Source: Candidimonas humi (lineage in GTDB: Bacteria > Pseudomonadota > Gammaproteobacteria > Burkholderiales > Burkholderiaceae_B). Taken from it: a stretch of DNA of 64,000 nucleotides. The stretch is taken from contig NZ_JAHTBN010000003.1 in the NCBI RefSeq assembly GCF_019166065.1, positions 682,001-746,000 on the forward strand. Direction: 5' to 3'. The translations under genes were made by a program, and so were the position numbers. Under the pieces are notes generated by a model. That model did not search any database and was not told the origin of the DNA. It worked only from the letters and a program-made list of their open reading frames with translations. Positions 7,808 through 16,187 of this stretch are shown here, piece by piece (position 1 is the stretch's first letter; every line of letters starts with the position of its first letter).

Positions 7808-9652
7808 ATGTTGATCCTGTTGCTTGCTTATCTGGGCGGAGTATTGACGATACTCAGCCCCTGCATATTGCCGGTGCTGCCCTTTGTGTTCTCGCGCACA
7901 GGCCAGCGTTTTACGCGCAGCGGCCTGCCGCTGCTGGCCGGCATGGCGCTGACTTTCGCGCTGGTGGCGACGCTGGCCTCGGTGGGCGGTGCGTGGGTGG
8001 TGTCGGCCAATCAGTACGGGCGCTGGCTGGCGCTGGCGTTGCTGGCGCTGTTCGGGCTGGCGCTGTTGTTGCCGAGGTTGGCCGAGCGCCTGGCGCATCC
8101 GCTGGTGCGGGCCGGCGATCGCCTGTCGCAGCCGGGGCGCGATGGGCGCGAGGCTAGCGTTTGGGCTTCGCTGCTGCTGGGAGTGGCAACGGGCTTGTTG
8201 TGGGCGCCATGCGCCGGGCCGATACTGGGTCTGGTGCTGACGGGGGCTGCGCTGCAGGGGGCGAATCTGGGTTCGACGGCGTTGTTGCTGGCTTATGCGC
8301 TGGGCGCGGCGACGTCGCTGGCCGCGGCGCTGTTGTTGGGCGGGCGGGTGCTGGCGGCGATGAAGCGTTTTCTGGGGGCGGGCGAATGGCTGAGGCGAGC
8401 CCTGGGCGGCGCGGTGCTGGCGGGTGTGGTGGCGATTGCGCTGGGCCTGGATACGGGCGTGCTGGCCCAGGTGTCGTCGTCGGGCTCGACCAATGGGCTG
8501 GAACAGGCGCTGGTGAATCGCCTGGCGCGTCAGCATGGCGTGGCGCAGGCTGGCAGCCAGGCGAGTGGTCAGGCAAACGGCCAGGCAAATGCGCAGGCAA
8601 ATGCGCAGGCGGGCGCGGCGCCGGCTGAGCAGATGGCGATGCAGGGCGGTGCCGGCATGCGCGCGGCAGCGGCGCCTGCGGCGGCTCTGCCGGTGGAGGG
8701 CATGATGCCGTCGCTGGACGGTGCGGTGCAGTGGCTGAATTCGCCGCCGCTGACGACGCAGGGTTTGCGCGGCAAGGTGGTGCTGATCGATTTCTGGACG
8801 TATTCGTGCATCAATTGCCTGCGCAGCCTGCCTTATATCAAGGCCTGGGCGGACCGCTATCGCAATCAGGGGCTGGTGGTGATCGGCGTGCATGCGCCGG
8901 AGTTCGCCTTCGAGCGTGACATCGGCAATGTCAAGCGGGCGGTGCATAAGCTCGGCGTCGATTATCCGGTGGCCATCGACAATAATTATGCGATCTGGCG
9001 CGCGTTCAATAATGAATACTGGCCGGCGCATTATTTCGTCGATGCGCAGGGGCGCATTCGCTATCACCATTTCGGCGAGGGCGATTATGCCAAGTCGGAA
9101 CAGGTGATCCAGGAGTTGCTGCGCGAGGCGGGCGCGCAAGGGGTGCCGGACAGCACCAGCCATGTGCTGGGGCAGGGCATCGAGCGGGCTGCGGACATGG
9201 GCGATGTCAAGTCTCCGGAAACCTATCTGGGCTACGAGCGGGCGCGCGGCTTCGCCTCGGGGCCGGCCGAGCATGATCTGGTGGCGTCGTACGACACGCC
9301 GCAGTTGCTCGGCTTGAATCGCTGGGGGCTGCAGGGCAAGTGGGATATCGGCGGCGAGCGCGCGACGCTGGTGGGCGCCACGGGACGCATCGTGTATCGC
9401 TTCCATGCGCGCGACCTGCATCTGGTGCTGGGGCCGGGCAGCGACGGCAAGCCGGTGCGCTTCAAGGTATTGCTGGACGGGCACGCGCCGGGCGATGCGC
9501 ACGGGGTGGATGTGGCGCCGGATGGCACGGGGGTGGTGACCGAGCAGCGCCTCTATCAACTGTTGCGCCAGCCCGGCGAGGTGGCCGACCATACGTTCAC
9601 GATCGAATTCCTCGATCCGGGCGTGTCGGCGTATGCATTCACTTTCGGCTGA
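7808..9652 (+). CDS. dipZ: DipZ-type CcdA/thioredoxin transmembrane thiol reductant carrier
   Basis: A 614-residue membrane protein predicted to move reducing equivalents from the cytoplasm to the periplasm. Domains: a CcdA/DsbD-like six-helix membrane domain (about 1-225) with paired cysteines Cys19 (LSPCILPVLPF) and Cys135 (APCAGPILGL); a low-complexity linker (about 235-300) with repeated Gln-Ala-Asn units; a TlpA/AhpC-like thioredoxin domain (about 300-440) with active site Cys334-Ile-Asn-Cys337 in FWTYSCINCLRSLP; and a C-terminal beta-rich domain (about 450-614) like that of mycobacterial DipZ (Rv2874). Its position between two exported methionine-sulfoxide reductases indicates it recycles them. 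That role is inferred. Confidence 0.9.
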   Translation: MLILLLAYLGGVLTILSPCILPVLPFVFSRTGQRFTRSGLPLLAGMALTFALVATLASVGGAWVVSANQYGRWLALALLALFGLALLLPRLAERLAHPLVRAGDRLSQPGRDGREASVWASLLLGVATGLLWAPCAGPILGLVLTGAALQGANLGSTALLLAYALGAATSLAAALLLGGRVLAAMKRFLGAGEWLRRALGGAVLAGVVAIALGLDTGVLAQVSSSGSTNGLEQALVNRLARQHGVAQAGSQASGQANGQANAQANAQAGAAPAEQMAMQGGAGMRAAAAPAAALPVEGMMPSLDGAVQWLNSPPLTTQGLRGKVVLIDFWTYSCINCLRSLPYIKAWADRYRNQGLVVIGVHAPEFAFERDIGNVKRAVHKLGVDYPVAIDNNYAIWRAFNNEYWPAHYFVDAQGRIRYHHFGEGDYAKSEQVIQELLREAGAQGVPDSTSHVLGQGIERAADMGDVKSPETYLGYERARGFASGPAEHDLVASYDTPQLLGLNRWGLQGKWDIGGERATLVGATGRIVYRFHARDLHLVLGPGSDGKPVRFKVLLDGHAPGDAHGVDVAPDGTGVVTEQRLYQLLRQPGEVADHTFTIEFLDPGVSAYAFTFG

Positions 9653-9874
9653 GGCGTTGTCGGTCCGGCTTCGCAGCGCAGCGGACCGGCAGCCGGCCCA
9701 CCCTGGCAACTGGAATTTAAACGGCTGGCCGGCAGCGGTTCGGCACTGCGTGGTACGCATCTGCAATCAAGAATTCATACAAGAGGTACTTATCTCTTTG
9801 AAAGCCGACTGGCATGAGACATCGGGCGGCTCGACGAGCCGGCCAGTGATTCGAGACTATGTAGGAGTATCGCC

Positions 9875-10630
9875 ATGAGTATCTTCAATTCGCCACGTGC
9901 CGCCGCGGCGCCGGCGCGGCGGCGCGGCTTCCTGCGCCTGGCGCTAGGCGGTGCGCTGGCGGGCGCCGCCGGCCTGCTGGTGTGGCAGGGCGCGGCCTAT
10001 TCCTTCGGCATGCAGGAACATGCGGTGGAGATCCCCAAGCCTGCGCGCGACGAGCCGGCGACGGGAGCGAAGGTGGAGCGGGCGGTCTTCGCCGGCGGCT
10101 GCTTCTGGGGCGTGCAGGGCGTGTTCCAGCATGTGCGCGGGGTGCGCAATGCTGTGTCGGGCTATGCCGGCGGCGCGGCGGCGACTGCGCATTACGATGT
10201 CGTCAGCGAGGGCGGCACCGGTCACGCCGAATCGGTGGAAGTCACGTTCGATCCGCAACAGGTCAGCTACGGCACCTTGCTGCGTGTTTTCTTTTCGGTG
10301 GCGCACGACCCTACGCAGCTCGATCGCCAGGGGCCGGACACCGGCACGCAGTATCGTTCGGCGCTGTTTCCCCTGGACGCGGCGCAGCGCGAGGTGGCGC
10401 AGGCCTATATCGCGCAACTGGACGCGGCGCACGTGTATGGCCGGCCGATCGTCACGCGCGTAGAAAGCGGCCGCAGCTTTTATCCGGCCGAGGCCTATCA
10501 CCAGGATTTCCTGGTCCGGCACCCCGATTATCCGTACATCGTGATCAACGACTTGCCCAAGGTGCGCGCCCTGAAGCAGATGTTCCCGGCGCTGTACCGG
10601 GACCAGCCGGTGCTGGTCCAGCACTCGTGA
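9875..10630 (+). CDS. msrA: Exported peptide-methionine (S)-S-oxide reductase MsrA
   Basis: Reduces the S epimer of methionine sulfoxide. The 251-residue protein has an N-terminal export leader with a twin-arginine-like motif (RRRGFLRLALGG, then a hydrophobic stretch to about residue 45). The catalytic domain starts near residue 68; the nucleophile is Cys76 in AGGCFWG, and GTQYRS and YHQDFL are the usual substrate-pocket motifs. Length beyond the roughly 180-residue core is due to the leader. It follows dipZ after 222 bases, with AGGAGTATCGCC before the ATG, so it may have its own promoter. It completes an MsrB-DipZ-MsrA set for the periplasm. The neighbouring liv genes converge on it. Confidence 0.94.
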   Translation: MSIFNSPRAAAAPARRRGFLRLALGGALAGAAGLLVWQGAAYSFGMQEHAVEIPKPARDEPATGAKVERAVFAGGCFWGVQGVFQHVRGVRNAVSGYAGGAAATAHYDVVSEGGTGHAESVEVTFDPQQVSYGTLLRVFFSVAHDPTQLDRQGPDTGTQYRSALFPLDAAQREVAQAYIAQLDAAHVYGRPIVTRVESGRSFYPAEAYHQDFLVRHPDYPYIVINDLPKVRALKQMFPALYRDQPVLVQHS

Positions 10631-10688
10631 TGCCTGGGGACGCGGCATGGCACGTCCGCATAGTGATGCCGCGCCACGGCCCGCGGGC

Positions 10689-11423
10689 CTAGAGGCCCAG
10701 GTAGGCCTTCTGCAGTTCCGGATCGTCGATCAGTTCCTTGGCCGGGCCGCTGCGCACGATCCGCCCGGTTTCCAGCACATAGCCGCGGTCGGCCGTGGCC
10801 AGCGCCAGGTGGATGTCCTGTTCCACCAGCAGCACCGTGACGCCCTGGTCGCGGATGCTGACCAGTACGTCCATCAACTGGTCGACGATGATGGGCGCCA
10901 GGCCCAGGCTCATTTCGTCGACCATCAGCAGCTTCGGGCAAGCCATCATGGCGCGCGCCATGGCGCACATCTGCTGCTCGCCGCCCGACATGCTGCCGGC
11001 CAGTTGCTTGCGGCGTTCCGCCATGCGCGGGAACAGCCCGTAGATGCGTTCCAGGTCTTGCGCGACTTCGTGGCTGTTCTTGCGATGGTAGGCGCCCATC
11101 AGCAGGTTGTCCTGCACCGTCATGCGGTCGAACAACTGGCGCCCTTCGGGGACCTGGACCATGCCTTGCTCGAACACCTGGTCGGGCGTCATGTCGTTGA
11201 TGAGCTTGCCCTGGTAGCGGATTTCGCCGCTGCAGGGCAGCAGGCGCGACAGCACTCGCAGCAGGGTGGTCTTGCCCGCGCCGTTGCTGCCCACCAGGGC
11301 CACGATTTCGGACGGGCGGATCTCGAGGTTGGCGTCCTCGAGCGCCAGCATCTCGCCGTAGCCGGCCGACACGCCGCTCATCTGCAGCAGGGGGGATTGG
11401 TCTTGTTGCTGGCTAGGGTTCAT
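10689..11423 (-). CDS. livF: Branched-chain amino-acid ABC transporter ATPase LivF
   Basis: The smaller of the two ATPases that drive branched-chain amino-acid import. 244 residues: Walker A GSNGAGKTTLL (near residue 44), LivF-type Q-loop region VQVPEGRQLF, signature SGGEQQM, Walker B LLMVDEMSLGLAP and switch histidine in LLVEQDIHLAL. The start is the ATG at 11423, which overlaps the livG stop by 4 bases; the frame is open further upstream but there reads antisense-like residues. It is last in the minus-strand liv operon. Confidence 0.95.
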   Translation of the reverse strand: MNPSQQQDQSPLLQMSGVSAGYGEMLALEDANLEIRPSEIVALVGSNGAGKTTLLRVLSRLLPCSGEIRYQGKLINDMTPDQVFEQGMVQVPEGRQLFDRMTVQDNLLMGAYHRKNSHEVAQDLERIYGLFPRMAERRKQLAGSMSGGEQQMCAMARAMMACPKLLMVDEMSLGLAPIIVDQLMDVLVSIRDQGVTVLLVEQDIHLALATADRGYVLETGRIVRSGPAKELIDDPELQKAYLGL

Positions 11424-12157
11424 GCGCGTTTCTTTCCCAGATAGGCTTCGACGACGGTCTGGTTGGCCAGCACTTCGGCGGGCGCGCCGTCGGCGATCTT
11501 CTCGCCGTGGTGCAGCACCATGATGCGGTCCGACAGTGTCTTGATGGCCTTGATGACGTGCTCGATGACCAGCACGCTGATGCCCTGGCTGCGCACCTTG
11601 CGGATGACTTCGATGACTTCGTCGATTTCGGTCAGGTTCAGGCCCGCCATGACTTCGTCGCACAGCAGCACCTGCGGCTGCATGGCCAGCGCCTTGGCAA
11701 GTTCGAGGCGCTTGCGGTCGGGCCCGCCCAGCTCTTCGGCGCGCTGGTCGATGTGCCTGCCCAGGCCCACGAAGGTCAGGCATTCACGGGCCTTCTCGCG
11801 CGCCACGCGCAGCTTCTTCTCGCCGCCGCCGCGGCCGAACAACGCGCCCACGGCGACATTGTCCAGCACCGACAGGCCCGGGAAGGGGCGCATGATCTGG
11901 AAGGTGCGCCCGATGCCCAGGCGCGCCCGCTTGTAGGCGGGCACCGAATTGATCGAATGGCCCTGGAAATACACCTCGCCCTCGGTGGGCGCCAGCGTGC
12001 CGCTGAGCAGGCTGATGAGCGTGGTCTTGCCGGCGCCGTTCGGGCCGATGAACCCCAGGATTTCGCCCTGGTTCAGCTTGAAGCTGACGTCGTTGACGGC
12101 CACCAGGCCGGCGAACCGCCGCGTCAGATGGCGGGCTTCGAGTATCGTGGTCGTCAT
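11420..12157 (-). CDS. livG: Branched-chain amino-acid ABC transporter ATPase LivG
   Basis: The larger ATPase of the LivHMGF importer, 245 residues. Walker A is GPNGAGKTTLI, followed by the LivG-type insertion PAYKRARLGIGRTFQIMRPF. The signature motif is the variant LGGPDRKRLELAKAL in place of LSxGQ, and Walker B is VLLCDEVMAGLNLTE; the switch histidine is in VIEHVIKAI. The GGPDRK signature is unusual: most LivG proteins have GxQRRLEIARAL. It overlaps livM by 4 bases upstream and livF by 4 downstream, showing tight translational coupling. Confidence 0.94.
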   Translation of the reverse strand: MTTTILEARHLTRRFAGLVAVNDVSFKLNQGEILGFIGPNGAGKTTLISLLSGTLAPTEGEVYFQGHSINSVPAYKRARLGIGRTFQIMRPFPGLSVLDNVAVGALFGRGGGEKKLRVAREKARECLTFVGLGRHIDQRAEELGGPDRKRLELAKALAMQPQVLLCDEVMAGLNLTEIDEVIEVIRKVRSQGISVLVIEHVIKAIKTLSDRIMVLHHGEKIADGAPAEVLANQTVVEAYLGKKRA

Positions 12158-13101
12158 AAGCGGTTGGCCCGTATGTTTTCGATGAAATAGCGCCAGCCCA
12201 GCTTGCGGAAGCGCCGCAGCACATCGGCCAGCCCGCGCGGCATCAGGGTCACCGCCACCACGATCACCACGCCGAAGAACAGGCCGGCGATGCTGGTGAC
12301 CTCGCTGGAGAGGATTTCCGAGATGGCCGACAGGATGAACGAGCCGACGATGGGCCCGAGGATGGTGCCGGGGCCGCCGAACACCGCCATGATGATCATC
12401 TTCACATTCAAGGTGATGTCGAAGGCGCTTTCGGGATCGAGGAAGGTGATCCAGTAGGCATGGATGCCGCCGGCCAGGGCGCTGAAAATGCCGGCCAGGG
12501 TGAAGGCCATGATCTTGTAGCGGGTGGTGTCCACGCCCATGACCACCGCGCCTTCTTCGTTTTCGCGGATGGCGATCAGGCCGAAGCCGAAGCGGCTGCG
12601 CGTCAGCCAGTAGATGGTCAGCGTGACCAGCACCAGCAGCACCAGCGACAGTTCGTAGAACAGCGGATCATTGTTCAGCGGCGGCAGCACCAGGCCGATG
12701 TTCTCGCCGGCGATCTTGATGTTGGAAACGATGGCGGCCATGATCTGCGCCAGGGCCAGCGTGGCGATGGCGAAGTAGTGGCCCTTCAGGCGCAGTACCG
12801 GCAGGCCCAGGCACAGCGCGAAGATCACCGCCAGCGCTACGCCCAGGGCCATGCCCACGCCAAACGGCAGGTGGAACTGCACCATGGCGATGCCCACGCC
12901 GTAGCTGCCCAGGCCGTAGAACACCGAGTTGCCGAAGGAGGCATAGCCCGTGTAGCCGCCGATGATGTTCCAGCCCTGGGCCAGCACGGCCAGCAGCAGC
13001 GTGCTGATGCCGAACTGGATCATGACGTCGGAGCCATACAGCGGCAGCAGCGCCAGCGCGATCAGCACCAGCACGATCAGGATGAAGCGCAACAGTTTCA
13101 T
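12154..13101 (-). CDS. livM: Branched-chain amino-acid ABC transporter permease LivM
   Basis: Inner-membrane permease, 315 residues, with 8 or so hydrophobic helices. The family motif GYTGYASFGNSVFYGLGSYG (near residue 50) and the cytoplasmic coupling loop RENEEGAVVMGVDTTRYKIM (near residue 190) are clear; the second contacts LivG. It overlaps livH by 4 bases and livG by 4. The substrate class is branched-chain amino acids or related amides by family. The exact substrate depends on the binding protein. Confidence 0.94.
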   Translation of the reverse strand: MKLLRFILIVLVLIALALLPLYGSDVMIQFGISTLLLAVLAQGWNIIGGYTGYASFGNSVFYGLGSYGVGIAMVQFHLPFGVGMALGVALAVIFALCLGLPVLRLKGHYFAIATLALAQIMAAIVSNIKIAGENIGLVLPPLNNDPLFYELSLVLLVLVTLTIYWLTRSRFGFGLIAIRENEEGAVVMGVDTTRYKIMAFTLAGIFSALAGGIHAYWITFLDPESAFDITLNVKMIIMAVFGGPGTILGPIVGSFILSAISEILSSEVTSIAGLFFGVVIVVAVTLMPRGLADVLRRFRKLGWRYFIENIRANRL

Positions 13102-13961
13102 GCGGTCCTCCCGAGCAAGCCGCTAGGCCGTACGATCAGCACCAGCACCAGCACGCCGAAGCTGGCGACGTCGGAGAAGGTGGGGCCCACGTACAGTGTG
13201 GTCAAGGATTCGACCAGCCCGAGGAACAGCCCGCCGACGATCACGCCCAGCGGATTTTCCAGGCCGCCGATGATGGCGATGGCGAAAGACTTGGCGGTCA
13301 GCGAGGCGCCGATATACGGGTTGATCTGCGAGACCGTGCCGTACAGGCCGCCGGCCGCCCCGGCCAGCGCCAGGCCCAGGCCGAAGGTGACGGCATACAG
13401 GTGGCGCGGCTCGACGCCATACAGGCGCGCGGCCACCAGGTTCTGGGCCGTGGCGCGGATCGCGCGGCCCAGCCGCGAGCGCAGCAGAAAATACCACATG
13501 CCCACGGTCAGCACCATGGCCACGCCGAACGCGGCCAGGCGCACCAGCGGTATGGTCAGCGGCCCGATCGAGAAGTTGGCGCCGGCATAGCTGGGGTTGA
13601 TGGTGCGGAAGTCCGCCGAGAAGGCCAGTTGCGCCAGGTAGGTCAGCACGACCTCGAGCCCGAAGGTGATGAGCAGCGTGTTGAACATCGGCGCGCGCGC
13701 GATCAGATTCAGCAGGCCGCGCTGCACGGCGTAGCCCAGGCAGAACATGACGCAGGCGGTGATGGGCAGGCCCAGGAACGGGTCTATGTGCAGGTAAGTG
13801 AACAGGTGCCAGGAGATGTAGGCTCCCAGCATGATGAAGGCCCCGTGGGCCAGGTTGACGATGTTCAACACACCCCAGACCAGGGCCAGGCCGAGCGCCA
13901 TGATGGCGTACAACCCCCCTTGCAAGATGCCGTTGACGAGGATCTGCAGCAGTAAATCCAC
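13098..13961 (-). CDS. livH: Branched-chain amino-acid ABC transporter permease LivH
   Basis: Partner permease to LivM, 287 residues. Typical features are NGILQGGLYAIMALGLALVW and LGAYISW at the N-terminus, and the coupling helix RATAQNLVAARLYGVEPRHL near residue 160. ATP hydrolysis is by LivG and LivF. The start ATG at 13961 lies 103 bases downstream of the binding-protein stop, so the whole set 15291 to 10689 reads as one operon on the minus strand. Confidence 0.94.
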   Translation of the reverse strand: MDLLLQILVNGILQGGLYAIMALGLALVWGVLNIVNLAHGAFIMLGAYISWHLFTYLHIDPFLGLPITACVMFCLGYAVQRGLLNLIARAPMFNTLLITFGLEVVLTYLAQLAFSADFRTINPSYAGANFSIGPLTIPLVRLAAFGVAMVLTVGMWYFLLRSRLGRAIRATAQNLVAARLYGVEPRHLYAVTFGLGLALAGAAGGLYGTVSQINPYIGASLTAKSFAIAIIGGLENPLGVIVGGLFLGLVESLTTLYVGPTFSDVASFGVLVLVLIVRPSGLLGRTA

Positions 13962-14064
13962 GCTGGCTCCTATTTTATTTTGTGAATATCAATAATAGGT
14001 AGCCGGACCGGGCGTTGTGCGCCGGGTCCGGCTGGCGAGATGCGAGATTATATGCTAAGCGCTT

Positions 14065-15291
14065 TTAGCGGCTCGACCACGCGGGCATCGGGTACTTGGG
14101 CTGGTTGAGGAAGTCCTTGCCGTTGAAGATCGGCTTGAGTTCGTCTTTTTGCACTTGCACCACGACCTGGTCCAGGCTGATCTGGCCCGTCTTGCCGAAG
14201 GCGATCTTGCCATACAGGCTTTCGAAATCGCTGGCGGCGATCGCGTCGCGCACCTTCTGGGGATTGAGCGAGTTGGCCTTCTCGATGGCATGGACGAAGG
14301 CTTCCACGTCGGCGGCGCCCGAAGCTGCATGATAGTCGGGCTCGTAGCCATACTTGGCCTTGTAGGCGGTAGCGAACTGAGCCGCATCGCCGAACCAGCG
14401 GTCCTTGAGCTTGTCGCTGGGCAGCCAGGCGGTCATGCCGAAGGCATAGTCGGCATCCTTGCCCAGCGCCTTGCGGAAGTCTTCGCTGGGCACACCCACG
14501 GTGAACGAATACAGCTTGGGCGCCACGCCCAGGCTCTTGGCCTGGCGCACGAAGTTCAGGATTTCCGTTTCATGGCCGGCTACCAGCACGGCGTCGGCCT
14601 TCTTGGCCTTGATCTGCGACAGCAGCGAGTTGAAGTCGCTGGCGTTGGACGTATAGCGCTCGTCCATCACCGTGTCCAGCCCTGCCTTCTTGAGCAGCGG
14701 GCGGGTGCCATTGGCCACCGATACGTCGAAGGAATCGTCGGCATACAGCAGCGCCACCGACTTGGGTTCGGGCTTGAGCTGCTTGAACATGGCCAGCGTG
14801 CTGCCGAAGTAGTCGCTGGCGGGAGCCAGCGTACCGAATATGTACTTGAAGTTGCGCGCGAAGATCTGGTCGGACGCGCCGCCGCCCTGGACCATGGGCA
14901 CACGGTATTTTTCCGAGACCGCGGAGTCGGCCAGCGCGAAGTTGCTGGCGAAGGGCCCGAGCAGGAAGTTGACCTTGTCCTTGGATACGAGCTGGGTGTA
15001 TTGGCGTACGCTGAGATTGACGTCGGACTGGTTGTCGTAGATCTTCAGTGCCAGTTTGTAAGTCTTGCCGTTGACTTTGACGCCGCCCGCTTCATTGATC
15101 TTGTCGACAGCGAAGTTATAGGCGTCTTTATAGTAGCGGCCGGTGTTCGAAACGGGGCCGGTCAATTGCACCGAGGCGCCGAGCACGATTTCGTTGCCCG
15201 CCGCGTTGGCGACGGACATGCCCAGCGACAGGCTGATGGCCGTCAGGGCGAAGGGAAGGGCGCGCATGGAGCGCATGGATATAGGAAACAT
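14065..15291 (-). CDS. Branched-chain-type amino-acid ABC transporter substrate-binding protein
   Basis: Periplasmic receptor of the adjacent livHMGF system, 408 residues, Peripla_BP_6 family. The signal peptide is about residues 1-30 ([19 protein letters not shown] at its end), and the mature protein opens [19 protein letters not shown]. The start at 15291 is well supported: AAAGGAGG lies 9 bases upstream. It differs clearly from the binding protein at 2603, so the cell has two ligands or two affinities. The order binding protein-H-M-G-F is the classic one. The substrate is probably a branched-chain or related amino acid, but some members bind amides, urea or aromatic acids. Confidence 0.92.
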   Translation of the reverse strand: MFPISMRSMRALPFALTAISLSLGMSVANAAGNEIVLGASVQLTGPVSNTGRYYKDAYNFAVDKINEAGGVKVNGKTYKLALKIYDNQSDVNLSVRQYTQLVSKDKVNFLLGPFASNFALADSAVSEKYRVPMVQGGGASDQIFARNFKYIFGTLAPASDYFGSTLAMFKQLKPEPKSVALLYADDSFDVSVANGTRPLLKKAGLDTVMDERYTSNASDFNSLLSQIKAKKADAVLVAGHETEILNFVRQAKSLGVAPKLYSFTVGVPSEDFRKALGKDADYAFGMTAWLPSDKLKDRWFGDAAQFATAYKAKYGYEPDYHAASGAADVEAFVHAIEKANSLNPQKVRDAIAASDFESLYGKIAFGKTGQISLDQVVVQVQKDELKPIFNGKDFLNQPKYPMPAWSSR

Positions 15292-15539
15292 TGTGAGTAA
15301 CCTCCTTTAAGACGTCCCCCATTTTCCTAGAATCGATTGACGGGAAACTGAATTTCCTTACAGCTTGTCAGTTTTATCTGTTTACATTTATATGCGATAA
15401 CTGCAAGTGAGCTCGACATGCCCGAATATGCCGCCTCAATAGTTTGATTTAAAAGAAGATTTTTTGCAGGCAGAGGCTTGATTAGGATTTTCCCCAGGTG
15501 GGCTGCATAGGTGTTTCAAGGCGCTTGACTGTAGTTAAT

Positions 15540-15558
15540 AAGAATGATTATCATTAGC
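15540..15558 (+). promoter_or_regulatory. Fur box (iron regulation) before the DUF2325 gene
   Basis: AAGAATGATTATCATTAGC matches the classical Fur consensus GATAATGATAATCATTATC at 15 of 19 positions, 16 if either A or T is allowed at the centre, including the full ATGATTATCAT heart. A -35-like TTGACT is at 15525-15530, so the box overlaps where the -10 would be. The gene is thus probably repressed by iron-loaded Fur. Confidence 0.8.
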
Positions 15559-15585
15559 ACAACTATTGTTGATCAAGGAGTCGAT

Positions 15586-15963
15586 ATGTCGGGCTTAGTC
15601 AGTGCGGTGGTGGTCGGGGCCGACCGCCTGGGCAATATCCCCGAGCTGCTCAAGGGGCACAATATCGCCATCAGTCATCACATCAGCGGCCGCGATCCGG
15701 CCCATCAGAAGAAAACGCTGCAGTTGCCGTCGGGCACGGAACTGCTGATACTGCTGACCGATTTCCTCGGCCACAATGTCATGAAGACTTTCCGCGCCGC
15801 GGCGCAGCGCTCGGGCATACGCGTGCTTGCTTGTCGGCGCTCGGTCTGCAGCATGAAGCAGGCCTTGACGCAATGCGGCTATTGCGAGGCATGCCCGTCG
15901 CAGCGGGCAGGCGCCGGCGCCTTGCGGGCGATGGCATACACGCCGGCGGCGCAGCGCGCTTGA
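15586..15963 (+). CDS. DUF2325 domain protein, probably iron-regulated
   Basis: A 125-residue soluble protein of the DUF2325 family, whose biochemical role is unknown. Seen here: a Rossmann-like opening AVVVGADRLGNIPELLKGHN, then HHISGRDPAHQKK, the core ILLTDFLGHNVMKTFRAAAQ, and a Cys-containing end ACRRSVCSMKQAL followed by CGYCEAC, three closely spaced cysteines that could bind a metal. The start at 15586 is preferred because AAGGAG lies 5-6 bases before it; an upstream in-frame ATG at 15544 lies inside the Fur box. It stands alone, under a Fur box, facing an NlpC/P60 gene across a strong terminator. An iron-starvation role is inferred from the operator only. Confidence 0.85.
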   Translation: MSGLVSAVVVGADRLGNIPELLKGHNIAISHHISGRDPAHQKKTLQLPSGTELLILLTDFLGHNVMKTFRAAAQRSGIRVLACRRSVCSMKQALTQCGYCEACPSQRAGAGALRAMAYTPAAQRA

Positions 15964-16044
15964 GCCGCGCCCGCATCGCCTGAGGCCAGCCTGGCCCGGC
16001 GGGCATGCCCAGGCTTGGCGCCGGGCAGGGCCCTGGCATCGGGG

Positions 16045-16093
16045 AAAATAAAACGGCGGCGACCCGTACAGGCGGGCGCCGCCGTTTTATTTT
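16045..16093. terminator. Strong bidirectional intrinsic terminator
   Basis: AAAATAAAACGGCGGCG (16045-16061) and CGCCGCCGTTTTATTTT (16077-16093) form a perfect 17-bp stem around a 15-base loop. A-tract on one side and T-tract on the other make it work for both the DUF2325 gene (plus) and the NlpC/P60 gene (minus), which converge here. Confidence 0.9.
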
Positions 16094-16187
16094 GTGTTTT
16101 CCCGGCCTTTGGGCCATCCGCCGGGGCGGTGTGCGCTGCCGGGCGTCAGGCCGCCGCGTTTCGCGTGCCGGCGGCCGCCGTGGCGCT

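Noticed and set aside
9653-9874. A small ORF or terminator between dipZ and msrA
   Set aside because: The open frame runs through the msrA ribosome-binding region and shows no family pattern; the only stem (GTCCG/CGGAC) is short and lacks a T-run.
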